A stretch of DNA of 64,000 nt from Lycium barbarum (lineage: Eukaryota > Streptophyta > Magnoliopsida > Solanales > Solanaceae): the NCBI RefSeq assembly GCF_019175385.1, contig NC_083343.1, positions 49,126,457 through 49,190,456 of the forward strand, written 5' to 3'. The notes under the pieces were generated by a model. The model ran no database searches and was not told where the DNA came from. It was given only the letters and a program-made list of their open reading frames with translations. Of this stretch, positions 23,275 through 35,121 are shown one piece after another. The translations under genes and the position numbers were made by a program. Numbering within the stretch: position 1 is the stretch's first letter; each line of letters starts with the position of its first letter.

Positions 23275-24845
23275 ATGAATTTCCAGACGTATTCCCAGAT
23301 GAACTTCCAGGACTTCCTCCAGAAAGAGAGATTGACTTCGCCATTGATGTGTTGCCGGACACCAAGCCTATTTCTATTCCTCCTTATCGAATGGCTCCCG
23401 CAGAATTAAAAGAGCTAAAGGCGCAGTTGAAAGACTTGCTCGAGAAAGGATTCATTAGACCCAGTTCATCACCGTGGGGAGCAGCGGTCTTGTTTGTGAG
23501 AAAGAAAGGCGGTTCCCTGCGAATGTGCATCGACTATAGGCAATTGAACAAAGTGACGATAAAGAACAGATATCCTCTTCCAAGGATTGATGATTTATTC
23601 GATCAATTGCAAGGTGCCAAATGGTTTTCAAAAATAGATTTGAGGTCGGGCTACCATCAAGTGAGAGTCAGAGAAGTGGATATTCCCAAAACGGCCATCA
23701 AAACGAGATATGGCCACTATGAATTCCGAGTAATGTCATTCGGGTTGACTAATGCTCCGGCTGTATTTATGAATCTGATGAACAACGTATTCAGGCCTCT
23801 TTTGGATCTATTTGTGATAGTGTTTATTGATGATATTCTGGTGTATTCTCGCACGGAATTAGAACATGCAGACCATTTGAGAGTTGTTCTTGGCATTCTT
23901 CGAGCCCGGGAATTATATGCGAAATTTTCAAAGTGTGAATTTTGGCTAAATTCTGTAACATTTCTGTTCCATATTATTTCAGATGATGGCATTCGAGTCG
24001 ACACTCAGAAGATTGAGGTTCTGAACACTTGGCCAAGGCCAACGACGCCCACAGAAGTTCGTAGTTTTCTGGGCTTGGCAGGTTATTATAGAAGATTCGT
24101 AGAGTCCTTCTCATCTATTTCAGCCCCACTGACGAAGTTAACCCAGAAGTCGGCTAAATTTCAATGGAACGGTGCTTGTGAGCGCAGTTTCCAAGAGTTG
24201 AAAAATAGGTTGACCTCAGCTCCAGTTTAACACTTCCGGAAGGGTCAGATGGCTATGTTGTGTATTGTGATGCTTCCGGTGTGGGATTAGGATGCGTATT
24301 GATGCATCATGGTAGAGTTATTGCAATTGCTTCGAGAGAATTGCGGAATCATGAAAAGAATTACCCAACGCATGATCTCGAATTGGCTGCGGTCATTTAT
24401 GCCTTAAAAATGTGGAGACATTACTTGTATGGCGTACACGTTGATATCTACACTGACCACAAGAGTCTTCAGTACATTTTCAAGCAAAAGGAGTTGAACG
24501 TGCGACAGAGGCGATGGTTAGAATTATTAAAAGATTATGATGTCAACATTTTATACCACCCCAGGAAGGCGAATGTAGTAGCCGATGCACTTAGCCGCCG
24601 ATCAATGGGTAGTTTGTGTGAAGTCCCTCCGGAAAGGAAAGATATGGTTCAAGAACTTCATCGATTGGCTAATCTTGGAGTTCGTGTAATTGATTCGGGC
24701 GATGCTGGTATTAGTATCAAAGATTCCACAATTTCGTCCTTGGATATGGAAGTGAAAGAACGGCAGAGTGAAGGTCCTCAGTTATGTCATTATAGAGAGA
24801 CACATCTCATGGGAAAGAAAAGTCTCTGTTTGAAGTTTCCATGAA
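23275..24845 (+). pseudogene. pol: G2 reverse transcriptase and RNase H, one frameshift
   Basis: RT runs in one frame from the protease to 24230 with the active site FIDDILVYS intact (about 23823-23850). A one-base loss near 24225 shifts the frame within APV|LTLP. RNase H resumes at 24245-24600 ([41 protein letters not shown]), and a second shift comes near 24800-24830. LGH of the sister copies is LFH here (about 23970). Confidence 0.9.
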
Positions 24846-26178
24846 TGGGATTCTTAGGTACCGAGGCAGGTTATGTGTGCCGAATGTGGCGGAATTGCGC
24901 CGACGAATTTTAGAAGAAGCACGTTGCTCTCGATATTCTATTCACCCAGGTGCAACCAAAATGTATCATGATCTCGAGATGATGTACTGGTGGGATGGCA
25001 TGAAGAGAGACATAGCAGAATTTGTAGCACAATGTCCAAATTGCCAATAAGTAAAAGATGAATATCAGAAGCTGGGAGGCTTATTGCAAACAATAGAGAT
25101 ACCCACCTGGAAATGGGAAGTGATCAACACGGATTTCATCGTGGGATTACCCCGTTCCCGTGGCAGGTATGACTCTATATGGGTGATCATGGATAGATTG
25201 ACGAAAGCATCCCATTTTCTTCTAGTTAGGACCACGTACTCAGCAGAAGACTATGCAAGGCTGTATCTCAAAGAAATTGTGCGACTCCATGGAATTCCAT
25301 TATCTATTATCACAGATAGAGGAGCACAGTGTACAGCAAAGTTCTTGAAGTCTTTTCAAGAAGGTTTGGGCACGCAAGTAAAGTTTAGCATGGCATTTCA
25401 TCCACAGACCTATGGGCAAGCCGAGCGCACCATTCATATCTTAGAAGATATACTACGGGCGTATGTGTTGGATTTCGGTGGTAGTTGGGATGATCACTTA
25501 CCCCTTATTTAGTTTGCATACAACAATAGCTACCATTCTAGTATACAAATGGCTCCACATGAAGCTTTATACGGAAGGAAATGTAGATCTCCAATTGGAT
25601 GGTTTGAAACAGGGGAAGCACAGTTAATAGGCCCCGAATTGATTCAACAAGCAGTAGAAAAAGTCAAGGTGATTCAAGATCGGTTGTTGACAGCCCAAAG
25701 CCGCCAAAAGTCCTATGCAGACAACCGCCGACGAGACTTGGAGTTTCAAATTAATGATTGGGTATTTTTGAAAGTGTCACCCATGAAAGGGGTGATGAGA
25801 TTTGGTAAGAAAGGGAAGCTAAGTCCCAGATACATTGGACCCTACAAAATCATCCGCAAAGTGGGTCGGGTAGCCTATAAATTGGATTTGCCTTCAGAGC
25901 ATGAATCAGTCCACCCAGTCTTTCATGTTTTGATGCTCCGCAAGTGTATTGGAGATCCTACAAAGATTGTCCCGATAGATGATGTGCAAGTAACGGAAAA
26001 GCTAACCTATGAAGAAGTGCCTATTGCCATCCTAGATAGGCAAGTGCGAAAGCTTCGAAATAGAGAAGTAGCGTCAGTCAAAGTATTGTGGCGAAACAAC
26101 AATCGGGAAGAAATGACCTGGGAAGCGGATGGGAGTATGAAATCTAAGTACCCGCACTTATCTTTATGCTTTTGGTAG
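24841..26178 (+). pseudogene. pol: G2 integrase and chromodomain-like tail, broken
   Basis: The HHCC region (HPGATKMYHDLEMMYWW, CPNCQ) ends in TAA at 25048-25050 where the sister copies have Gln. The catalytic core (NTDFIVGLPRS, TDRGAQCTAKF, FHPQTYGQAERT; the usual Asp of PQTDGQ is Tyr) ends in TAG near 25510 in place of Glu. From 25549 the tail is open through FHVLMLRKCIGDPTK and SVKVLWRNNNREEMTWEAD. It stops early at 26178 after a short deletion. Confidence 0.88.
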
Positions 26179-26311
26179 TGTGTGGCCATAGGTATGTTGC
26201 TATTGTGATGTATCCCTGTGAGGTGATGATATTATGGGTTTTTCTGACAAGTTGGTAGTGCCAAGTTACAGGGGAAACTCTGGCGAAATTTTTGTAGAAT
26301 TCCGAGTGTTT

Positions 26312-26348
26312 GACATTCGAGGACCAATGTTCAAAAAGGGGGGAAGAA
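26312..26348 (+). other. G2 palindrome and polypurine tract
   Basis: GACATTCGAGG ACCAATGTT (26312-26331) is followed by AAAAAGGGGGGAAGAA (26333-26348), directly before the LTR start TGTTACACC at 26349. Confidence 0.88.
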
Positions 26349-28841
26349 TGTTACACCTTAGAAAAATCCCCCATATATGTACAGTGAACAGGCTAGCAGA
26401 GGACATAGCATATGCGATGTTTTGACTAGTAAGAAAGAGTAATAGACGACCCTCAACGAGATTTTAAAGGCATACAATGCAAGGAAAGAGAGTTGTTAAG
26501 GAAAGCGAATCATACGTTGTGTATCAGATAAGAATTTCGAGCAACAAGTCCATGATGGCATAATGATGTCTTAGAGAAGTTAATGTCCCTAAGGTTGATG
26601 TTTAGATGTTAAACAAGTGCCAAGAGGGTTCCACAAGGATCGGAGATCAAACGAGACAACGAGAACGAAAACGAAATCACTGGGCATTATACGGCCCAAC
26701 CTACGGACCGTATAAATTGTACCAGCAGTATGTTGTACTGTATAATTGGCCAAGGAGGCCACCAGCTACTGGACCAAACATACGTCCACACATACGGTTC
26801 GTATAAATAGTACGGACCGTATGTTTGGTCCGTATAATATGGTCGGGCAAATTTAAGTTTAATTATAAGGACCCCTTTTTCATTTCATTTTTCATTCCAC
26901 TCTCACTCTACACTTCAAGAAACATCTAGAACCCTTACTACTCTTCAAATACAAGAGAAATCAAAGGGGAACTAAGATCAACAACACATAATCCATGAAT
27001 CAAAGTGTATGAAACCCAAGTAAAGTTCATCTTCCTCAAAGAAAACCAAAAGAGAGAAGATAGGGTTTTGGTGCTAGAGGAGAAGCTCCACTCAAGACTT
27101 GTTCAACCATCATCCAAGGTAAGTTTCATGACCATTTCATTTTGATTAAGGTATTGGAAGGTTAAGATACCCGAATTGTAGAAAAGCATAGCAAATGGGT
27201 CATAAATGAGTGAATAGTGCCATGAGTGAATGGTAGTTGAATTGGATCATGAATGTTAGTGTGTTGTGAGTATGAATACGTTATAAATGACATGTAGACC
27301 ATGAGATAAGTGTGATACATGAGAAAATACGATAGCGAACCCAAAACCATAAATGTGGGGAAAATGAAGAGAAATGGTGGATCATGGTCATTGTATATGA
27401 ATGATGATTGTTGATTGATATGTTGTAATTGTTGTTGTGAGTGTTGGGAGTCGATATGGAATATGGGAAAAGTAGTATAAACAAAGGAAGTGCTGCCCAA
27501 TTGTCTCTAGAAATAGTAGTGTGTTCTTATAGTTGATTAACTAATGTTAGTACGAATCCTCTTTTGAAGGTAGAGACGTGACATTGAAGGAGAATAAGTG
27601 AACGCTAGATTGCTTAAACGAGAAAGGTATGTGAGGCTTAACTCTTCTTTCAAAAGGCATGAATCCTTCAAGTTTTTCCATAATCCTTCTATAAGATGAA
27701 GCTTATGAGTCCTTCTATATATTGAATCACCGATGAGCATGATAATGATGACAATGAGCCAGAGTATAGAGATTCAAGAAATTGTGGAACAATGTTCCTA
27801 CAATGCTAATGATGTTATTATTGTTAACACTCGCCTTATGCTTTATTTCCTTCAAGGTGTGGCATAATACTCATACATGTCCATAATACAATCGGGGGTT
27901 CACGACCTTACGTCACCCCGACATAGTGTGGTTGCCTTAAAGCCTAACGTATGCTCTTAATGCTAATGTATGATATGTCCATAAGATGAGGCTATATAAT
28001 GAGATGTGTAAGAGTGATGTGTTATGATTGATTTTGTGATGATATAATTCCACCGCGCCACGATGGCCGGGCATGTCACCGCTAAGGCGGGCTGCATATG
28101 ATTCCACCGTGCCTAGATGGCTGGGCATGTCACCGCTAAGGCGGGCTGCGATGTTACACTGAGCCTAGAGGGCCGGGCATGATCACCATTAGTGGGCGGC
28201 ATATGATGGTTACCCGGACGCGGGTTAACGACGAGGACTATGATGAGATGATTTATATGATGTGATGACATGTATACCATGATTATATAAAATGTGATAT
28301 ATGTAAGTAATACGATTGCCTATGACATTTGTGCAGGTTATATCTTTGTCTCATGACTCGTGATCTTTCTATTATGATTGTTTATTTCATTCTGGCCTTA
28401 CATACTCAGTACAATATTCGTACTGACGTCCGTTTTTTTTGGACGTTGTGTTCATTCCCACAGGTAGACAGGGAGGAGATCTTGCTCATGATTCTTAGAG
28501 GTTGTTAGCTGACTGAAAGCCCTCCATTGTCCCGGAGGTGCCTGTGATGATTCTTTTGTGTACAATTGTAGATGTCATCTCATAGAGGCTCGTAGATACT
28601 CAATGTGGGTCATGTGGTTTCACAGCGTGGTCATTGTGTAAATATATACATATATATAATTTTGCCAGCCTAAGGGCTCATGTGTATAAAAACATTATGT
28701 TTCTAAAGGAAAACAGGTTTTCTTATAAATCGAGCATGAATCTGATAAATGATTGTTAAATAAGCCTAAGGTGTACTAGTACGAGCGATGCTCGGCGGTT
28801 AGCCCCGGGTACCCGTCATGGCCCCTAGCCGGGTCGTTACA
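26349..28841 (+). repeat. G2 3' LTR, full length
   Basis: 2493 bp from TGTTACACCTT to GGTCGTTACA (the usual GTGACA with one change). It has a TACGG/CCGTA palindrome cluster at about 26690-26842, a weak TATA-like ATTATAAGG near 26862, a donor-like CCAAG|GTAAGT at 27119, the double stem-loop at 28407-28446 and an acceptor-like CCCACAG ending at 28463. It lies inside the LTR start of element C. Confidence 0.9.
27119..28463 (+). other. Possible leader intron in the G2 3' LTR
   Basis: The donor CATCCAAG|GTAAGT and the acceptor CATTCCCACAG| bracket 1345 bases. Inferred from consensus and from recurrence in the other LTRs. Confidence 0.35.
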
Positions 28842-28969
28842 CCTCTAACTTCTTTGGAATCTTAATTAGAATCATTAAGTATCCCTTCTTACTTGTAGGG
28901 ACATCGTATACACCTTAACTTATGTTAGTCTATTCACCGCTCAGCAACCCAAAATTCCCAGGTGTAACA
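28842..28969 (-). repeat. Element C, 3' LTR start fragment
   Basis: Matches 31905-32030 almost perfectly (CTCTAACTTCTTTGG and on), ending GGTGTAACA at 28969. G2 was inserted into this LTR at 28841; the remainder of the LTR is missing from the window. Confidence 0.85.
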
Positions 28970-29007
28970 CTCTTCCCCCATTTTTTGAACATTCGTCCTC
29001 GAATGTT
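28970..29007 (-). other. Element C polypurine tract and palindrome
   Basis: On the minus strand AAAAAATGGGGGAAGAG precedes the LTR start. The palindrome AACATTCGTCCTCGAATGTT (28988-29007) lies next to it. Confidence 0.85.
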
Positions 29008-29179
29008 AAGCACTCGGGAATTCTACGAAAATTTTACCAGAGTTTCCCCTGTAATATGGCATTACCGTCCTGTCACAACAGCCCATAATAACATTGCCTC
29101 ACAGGGCCACAATACAACATCAATATATATTTATGGCCACCCACGACCAAAAGCATGAAAAGAAAGCATACATACCTCA

Positions 29180-29455
29180 TAATTTTGATGTTTCATCTCG
29201 AATGTCTTCCGGGGCTGAGACAAGTGCGGACACTTGGATTTCATATTTTCTTCCGCTTCCCAAGTCATTCTTCTCAGTTGTTATTCTGCCATAAGACCTT
29301 AACTGAGGCCACTTCTTTATTTTGAAGTCTCTGTACTCGCCTATCTAGTGTGGCAATTGGTACCTTTTCATAGATCAACTTTTCTGTCACTTGAACATCA
29401 TTTACTGGCATGATCGTAGTAAGATTTCCAACATTTTACAAAGCATCGAGACATC
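29180..29455 (-). pseudogene. pol: Element C pol remnant: end of integrase and chromodomain-like tail
   Basis: The only coding trace left of element C. On the minus strand, pieces such as FHVSML, EVASVKVLW and QNNN followed by a stop are recognisable. Upstream the coding sequence breaks off near 29455-29465, at a short direct repeat (CATCGAGA twice), and jumps into LTR sequence. RT, RNase H, protease and gag are deleted. Confidence 0.8.
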
Positions 29456-29467
29456 GAGACTTGCCGT

Positions 29468-31035
29468 CCATACCGGATCGGTGTGATAATCATTAGCCTG
29501 CGTCTAGGCCTCCCGCGTCCGGGGTACCATCTCATGCCGCCTACTAGTGGTGCTGCCCGTGCCATATAGACACGATGTAATCATCTATAAGCCGCCCGCC
29601 TTAGTGGTGCTGCCCGGCCATATAGGCGCGGTGTAATATCATCAACATGTACTCATCATAATGCATGCATAGAAACTCAGAGATAGCTATACTTTATCGA
29701 GGTGACATAAGGTCGTGGACCCTCGATTCCATTATGGAGCATTTATAAGTATTCTGCTTCACCTTGAATGAAATACTATATAAGGTGAGTGTATACAATA
29801 AACAACATCATTAACTTTGTAGGGATATCATATCATGAACTCTAGAATCTTTAGACTTAAACTCATCATCATCATTATTGGGATCATAATATATATCTCT
29901 TATCTCATATAGCTAGTCATGAACATAGACTCTTTGTTTTCCGGAATATAGGAAATTCATGAAGAAGAAAGAAAAGTCAAGCCATAGGATTCATGCCATA
30001 GAAAGAAAGGACTAGCCTCACATACCTTTTCCATTTGACTAATCTATCGCTTGCTTGTTCTCCTTCAATGCCCACGTTTCTACCTTCAAGAGAAGTCGCA
30101 TGAACATTAGCTAATCGATTACATGAACATGCTTACTAAAGCTAAAGAAAATTGGGCAGCATTTCCTTTGTTTATACAACTTTTCCCCATATCATATATC
30201 AACTCCCAAACATCTATAACATATGCTGTCTTACACATAATCATCATCATATATGCATAAATGTATAAGCTTTCCGTTCATACCGGATCGGTGTGATAAT
30301 CATTAGCCTGCGTCTAGGCCTCCCGCGTCCGGGGTACCATCTCATGCCGCCTACTAGTGGTGCTGCCCGTGCCATATAGACACGATGTAATCATCTATAA
30401 GCCGCTCGCCTTAGTGGTGCTGCCCGGCCATATAGGCGCGGTGTAATATCATCAACATGTACTCATCATAATGCATGCATAGAAACTCAGAGATAGCTAT
30501 ACTTTATCGAGGTGACATAAGGTCGTGGACCCTCGATTCCATTATGGAGCATTTATAAGTATTCTGCCTCACCTTGAAGGAAATAGTATATAAGGTGAGT
30601 GTATACAATAAACAACATCATTAACTTTGTAGGGATATCATATCATGAACTCTAGAATCTTTAGACTTAAACTCATCATCATCATTATTGGGATCATAAT
30701 ATATATCTTTTATCTCATATGGCTAGTCATGAACATAGACTCTTTGCTTTCCAGAATGTAGGAAATTCATGAAGAAGAAAGAAAAGTCAAGCCATAGGAT
30801 TCATGCCATAGAAATAAAGGACTAGCCTCACATACCTTTTCCATTTAACTAATCTATCGCTTGCTTGTTCTCCTTCAATGCCCACGTTTCTACCTTCAAG
30901 AGAAGTAGCATGAACATTAGCTAATCGATTACTTGAACGTGCTTACTAAAGCTAAAGAAAATTGGGCAGCATTTCCTTTGTTTATACAACTTTTCCCCAT
31001 ATCATATATCCACTCCCAAACATCCATAACAATAT
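29468..31035. repeat. Tandem duplication, offset 810 bp, in the element C LTR
   Basis: 29468-30225 and 30278-31035 are nearly identical, e.g. CATACCGGATCGG at 29469 and 30279, TTTTCCCCATATCATATATC at 30181 and 30991. Few differences suggest a fairly recent duplication. The second copy has about 50 extra LTR bases on its left that the first lacks. Confidence 0.92.
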
Positions 31036-31619
31036 TCACAATATCATAGGCAACAATCATCATTCATCTACATTATCCGCATTTCGCCATTTCAGTCCAA
31101 TTTTCTCCATAATCATGGTCAGAATTCATCATTGCATTTTCTCACAAATAATACTTATTCCATATTCTATATTTAGTTCATAACATATTTACAATCACAA
31201 CATACCAATATTCATCATCCTCCCCAAACTACTACTCAACAATGACACTATTCACACATTAATGACCCATTTCCTACCTCCTTCTACAACCCAAGTGTTT
31301 TTAACTTTCAATACCTTAGACAACATGTAATGATCATAAAACTCACCTTGGATGATGGATGAACAACCTTTGAGTGGAACTTCTCTTCTTGCACCAAAAC
31401 CCTAACTCCTCTCTCTTGAGTTTTCTTGACTTAGATGAACATTGCTATGTTTTCTATACTTGATTTCATGGTGTTGATGTAGTTGATCACGGATTTCCCT
31501 TGGTTTCTTGTGGATGAATAATGGAGAAAGTTCTAGAGGTTTCTTGGTGTGTGGAGAAGTGGAAATGAAATAAATTAAAATGAGAGAAGGGTCCTTACAT
31601 TAAATCTTGAAATCAGTCC

Positions 31620-31860
31620 CGACCGAGATATACGGTACGATCGACGAAGTGTTGATTTCATCGTCGAAGTCATTAAATTTCTAGTGAGCAACCTTTCGTT
31701 TCCTTTCATTCTACGGTGAGAAGGACGGTCCGTCGAACTGATCGACGGAGCGTCGGTCTGCTCCGTCGAATGGTCTTTGTGCTAAATGAATTTTATGGCA
31801 CAATCGACGAAGCGTCGACCTGTCCGACGGTACAAAGAACGACCATCGAACCCCCCTTTC
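31620..31860. promoter_or_regulatory. Palindrome cluster of the CGACG/CGTCG type
   Basis: Repeats such as ATCGACGAAGCGTCGACC, ATCGACGGAGCGTCGG and CCGTCGAA occupy the place where A-type LTRs carry TACGG/CCGTA palindromes. Confidence 0.5.
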
Positions 31861-32030
31861 GCAGAACTAAAGTGGAGTTTCATTTCACGAACTTTTCTCC
31901 CTTGCCTCTAACTTCTTTGGAATCTTAATTAGAATCATTAAGTATCCCTTCTTACTTGTAGGGACATCGTATACACCTTAACTTACGTTAGTCTATTCAC
32001 CGCTCAGCAACCCGAAATTCTGAGGTGTAA

Positions 32031-32597
32031 CATTTTCTGCCCCCGGTCGGTCGTTGCGGCAATCACTAGACCGCTGTAGCAGCACCGCTATAGCAGCCTC
32101 TTGGTCGCTACGGCGGACCTGATGGAACAACCGCACTAAAATGGTCATAACTCCCTCATACGTTGTTGAAGCGCGACGATTCTTTTTGCTATGGCTTCGT
32201 AATTATGATACGGATCTAATGGTTCAAGCCTCACTCAAAAAAAGGTCGTTTAAGAAATATGGAGCCATTTCTATCCACCGACCTATGGCGAAAACCTTGA
32301 ATACAAGTGCAACAACACCCAAACCCATCTGAAACTCTTCGGAACCTCACCAAAACTTATGGACAAGTTCAAAATCATCATATTAACATGTTTAAACTTC
32401 CAATGCATTGAATTATCCTAACTCTACATTGACCGTGGCCAACTCTAACTCTTCAACTTAACTAGTTTCTCCATGAATGACTCAATTTACACTCGAACCT
32501 TGCGGCAACCAAACCGATGACTTTATTAAGTCATATATCATACTAACGCGACGTGGGGAAGGGTCAATAGGGGTAATTAAGTTAAAATCACTATAAA
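32031..32597 (-). repeat. B-type LTR start, minus strand (second copy)
   Basis: Matches 7211-7797 (GGTCGGTCG, CTACGGCGGACCTG, ACTAAAATAGTCATAACT and beyond). Homology stops at 32597/7797, which marks the LTR start. Element C was inserted at its left edge. Confidence 0.75.
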
Positions 32598-33899
32598 GAC
32601 CAGGTAGGTCGATACAGGATTAGGAAACAACGATACTTGAAATGGTAGACCTACGATGGGTTAATTGAGCTAAGTTCAGGATAACATTTCGAAAATTGAG
32701 TAAGGAAATTCGGGCAAGGACGCTTCAGTGAGATACATGAGAGTATTAGTAAGACTGGCGATGTGATATGGCAGACTTGGGATTATACGATACGCTGGGT
32801 TTAGAGAGTTTTCAATATAAAGTTGAGTTAAGGGAAAACTATAATGATTAGAGTGTATGTCCTACTATTATCGCCAGGTGTGATTCAACTAGTGTGCGAG
32901 ACTTATGGTTATGTGATAAACTTCTGAGTGGGTTCAAGTAATGGTCAGACAATATCGGTGTATGTAGACTGATAAAAATTGGGGGATTGAAGAGTTAAGA
33001 AAAGGTATAGTATATTGTGAATCGATAAGAAAAAGGTACATCTTGGGGATTTATGGATTGTGGTGTCGTTTTATTACATATTCCAGATGGGGTGTGATTG
33101 TTAGGTAGCTTAAAGAAGGAAGTCTACGGAAATGGACCAAGCGATATGACGAGGTCTCGTGAGGATTTGTGATCAGCGATTAGTGGGAAACAAGTTTCAA
33201 GTAACCAACATGCTAAGGATTATGGGAGTGGCTTGTGTAGTTCACAGTTGAAGAATTTGTAACACTCTTTAGTGGATGAGTTAGTGTGGTTTAAGGGAAA
33301 GGAATTGTGGAAATCCCTATTATGGGAAGGCTAGAGTTATATTTTCGAGATGAAACCATATTCGTGATAATGTATTATGCTGCAAGTAATATTGATAGGA
33401 TATCTTGGGTGAGAACTTGGGATATTAAGGACTTGGGCGTAATTATGTGAGGTTTAGAGCGGTAGTTGAAAGATTGGATACTTTCGAAAAATTTATGGGC
33501 ATATCGAGGTGATACAATCAGAGGTTCAATGGTTAAATAATTATTATATGAGGCTTCAGGTTTTGCGTCGAAAAGTTCAGGGTTGTATCGGATTTGCGTG
33601 TCGGGTAAAGGTTGATAAGCATGAAGATTGGAATCGTAAGGTATAGTTCTTCGGTACTAAGTTGATAACTTGGATAGGACTCAACTTGTGGAGTCGAGTG
33701 TGACAGACAAGATTTGTTATGCGTGAGTAAAAGACTAGAATTGGCTGCCACAGATGTGTGGTAGGACCGTGATTGTTTCAGAATAATGGAGTCAGTTCGA
33801 GTGACTATTGGTGGTATCCAAGGGTGGTACCTTTATTCAGGGTCAAATGGTTCGAGTTAAGCTTAATGGTCGATGTTTATACTTTTAGAAATATATTTA
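32598..33899 (+). other. Unassigned stretch, probably noncoding retroelement interior
   Basis: There are no long frames and no recognised domains on either strand. It leads into a B-type LTR end at 33900 and follows a B-type LTR start. The composition (many short GATTATGG/GTGGTA-like words) resembles 60119-61376, so it may be interior of a non-autonomous B-type element. I could not align it with confidence. Confidence 0.35.
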
Positions 33900-34333
33900 T
33901 GGTACTTGTTGTTTTATACTAACCTGCACTTGCTGCATTCTTTTATGAATGCAGAGTACTAGGTTGAATCTACTTCTACCCCTCGTGGCTGATTATCGAG
34001 GTTGCTGCCGAGTCTACTCAGGGTGAGTATGAGGACGTTCGCTGCTCGAAGACTCTTCTTACTATTTAGGTCTTATTTCCATTTCGAGATATCTTTTGAG
34101 ATCTTATGTATTATTCAGACTTGTAGTAATTGGTAGATGTTCTTGTATGACCAGACTAGATACTTAGGTTGGATTTTAATTACTTCCGACTTTTCTTTAT
34201 ATTATTATCGTGAGACTTATGTTATTCTATCTTCTTCCGCTTTATTTATGTTTATGATTGTTGGGATAAGGGTTCACCTACCGAGGTGGGAAAGGTAGGT
34301 TCCCATACAACTTAGTGAAAATGGGTCGTGGCA
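33900..34333 (+). repeat. B-type LTR, 3' end fragment
   Basis: TGCATTCTTTTATGAATGCAG through CACCTACCGAGGTGGGAAAG to GGGTCGTGGCA at 34333. It matches the ends of the LTRs at 5163-5600 (reverse) and 59700-60118. Confidence 0.75.
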
Positions 34334-35121
34334 TCAACTAGCATGATTAATGGATTCCTAAGATGAATAATGTAACATGGAATGGAAAGGAAGGTGAAGG
34401 AACTTACCACAATGATTTTCAATGAAGAATAGCCTTAAATGCTCCTAACAAGCTCTAAAGTCGGAATGGTAATGAATGACGGACTTAGGGCTTTTAACAC
34501 TCATTTAATGAATCAAACTGCCCGTCGCCCCCTTCAGCGCTTCAGCGGCCCCATGACCGCTTCCACAGTCCACCAGAAATTGCACATGGTCGTTATAGCG
34601 GCAAGATAACCGCTAAAGCGGTACCATTGCCACGGTCCTCGTGCTGCCATAGCAGGCACCAGACACTAGAAATTCCCAAGTTTCACTATCTCAACCCGAA
34701 GTCCCGACTACCACCCGAGGCCATCTGATCACTTACCATATATGCAGACATACATAATAATACGCTACGAAAGCACTCGTAGCCTCGGAATTTCCAACGG
34801 AGGTCTCGTTGACTGAGTCAACCCCTGATACCTAAGAACCAACTTCCCAACCCAAGTCTCAAAATGCACCCGAGTGCATTGGGAATCGAACTGAATATAC
34901 ACACAAGTTCTAAAAGACCATCCGGACCTGAAAAAGGTCTATTTACCTAAAAGTCAACTCTTTTTCGCTTCAAGCCTAAATTTCTCATAAAGTCACCCAA
35001 ATCATATTCAAAGACCTCGGGAAGCATGTCAATGGTCCCCTCGGGTCAAATGTGAGCTAAACAAGCATGAGAAAGGATCAAAAGCATCGAAAAAGAAATA
35101 ATGGCCAAACGGGTCGTTACA
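34334..35121 (-). repeat. B-type LTR, 5' start fragment
   Basis: On the minus strand it begins TGTAACGACCCGTTTGGCC (35121) and matches the start of the LTR at 54981 onward through the CTAGTGTCTGG block. It includes a CCGCT/GCGGT cluster at 34520-34670 and a GGTAAGT donor-like site near 34408. It is cut at 34333 by a plus-strand B-type fragment. Confidence 0.8.

Larger units (their letters stand above)
29456..32030 (-). repeat. Element C, 5' LTR, rearranged
   Basis: The LTR lacks its terminal ~600 bp and the primer-binding site. It starts in mid-LTR (CCATACCGGATCGG) and ends GGTGTAACA at 32030. It contains the 810-bp tandem duplication. Its palindrome cluster (31620-31860) uses CGACG/CGTCG instead of TACGG/CCGTA. 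A donor-like CATCCAAG|GTGAGT lies on the minus strand at about 31350. Confidence 0.8.

Noticed and set aside
32598..33899. A possible host gene
   Set aside because: No frame above about 70 codons, no splice-linked coding signal and no domain; most likely noncoding retroelement interior.
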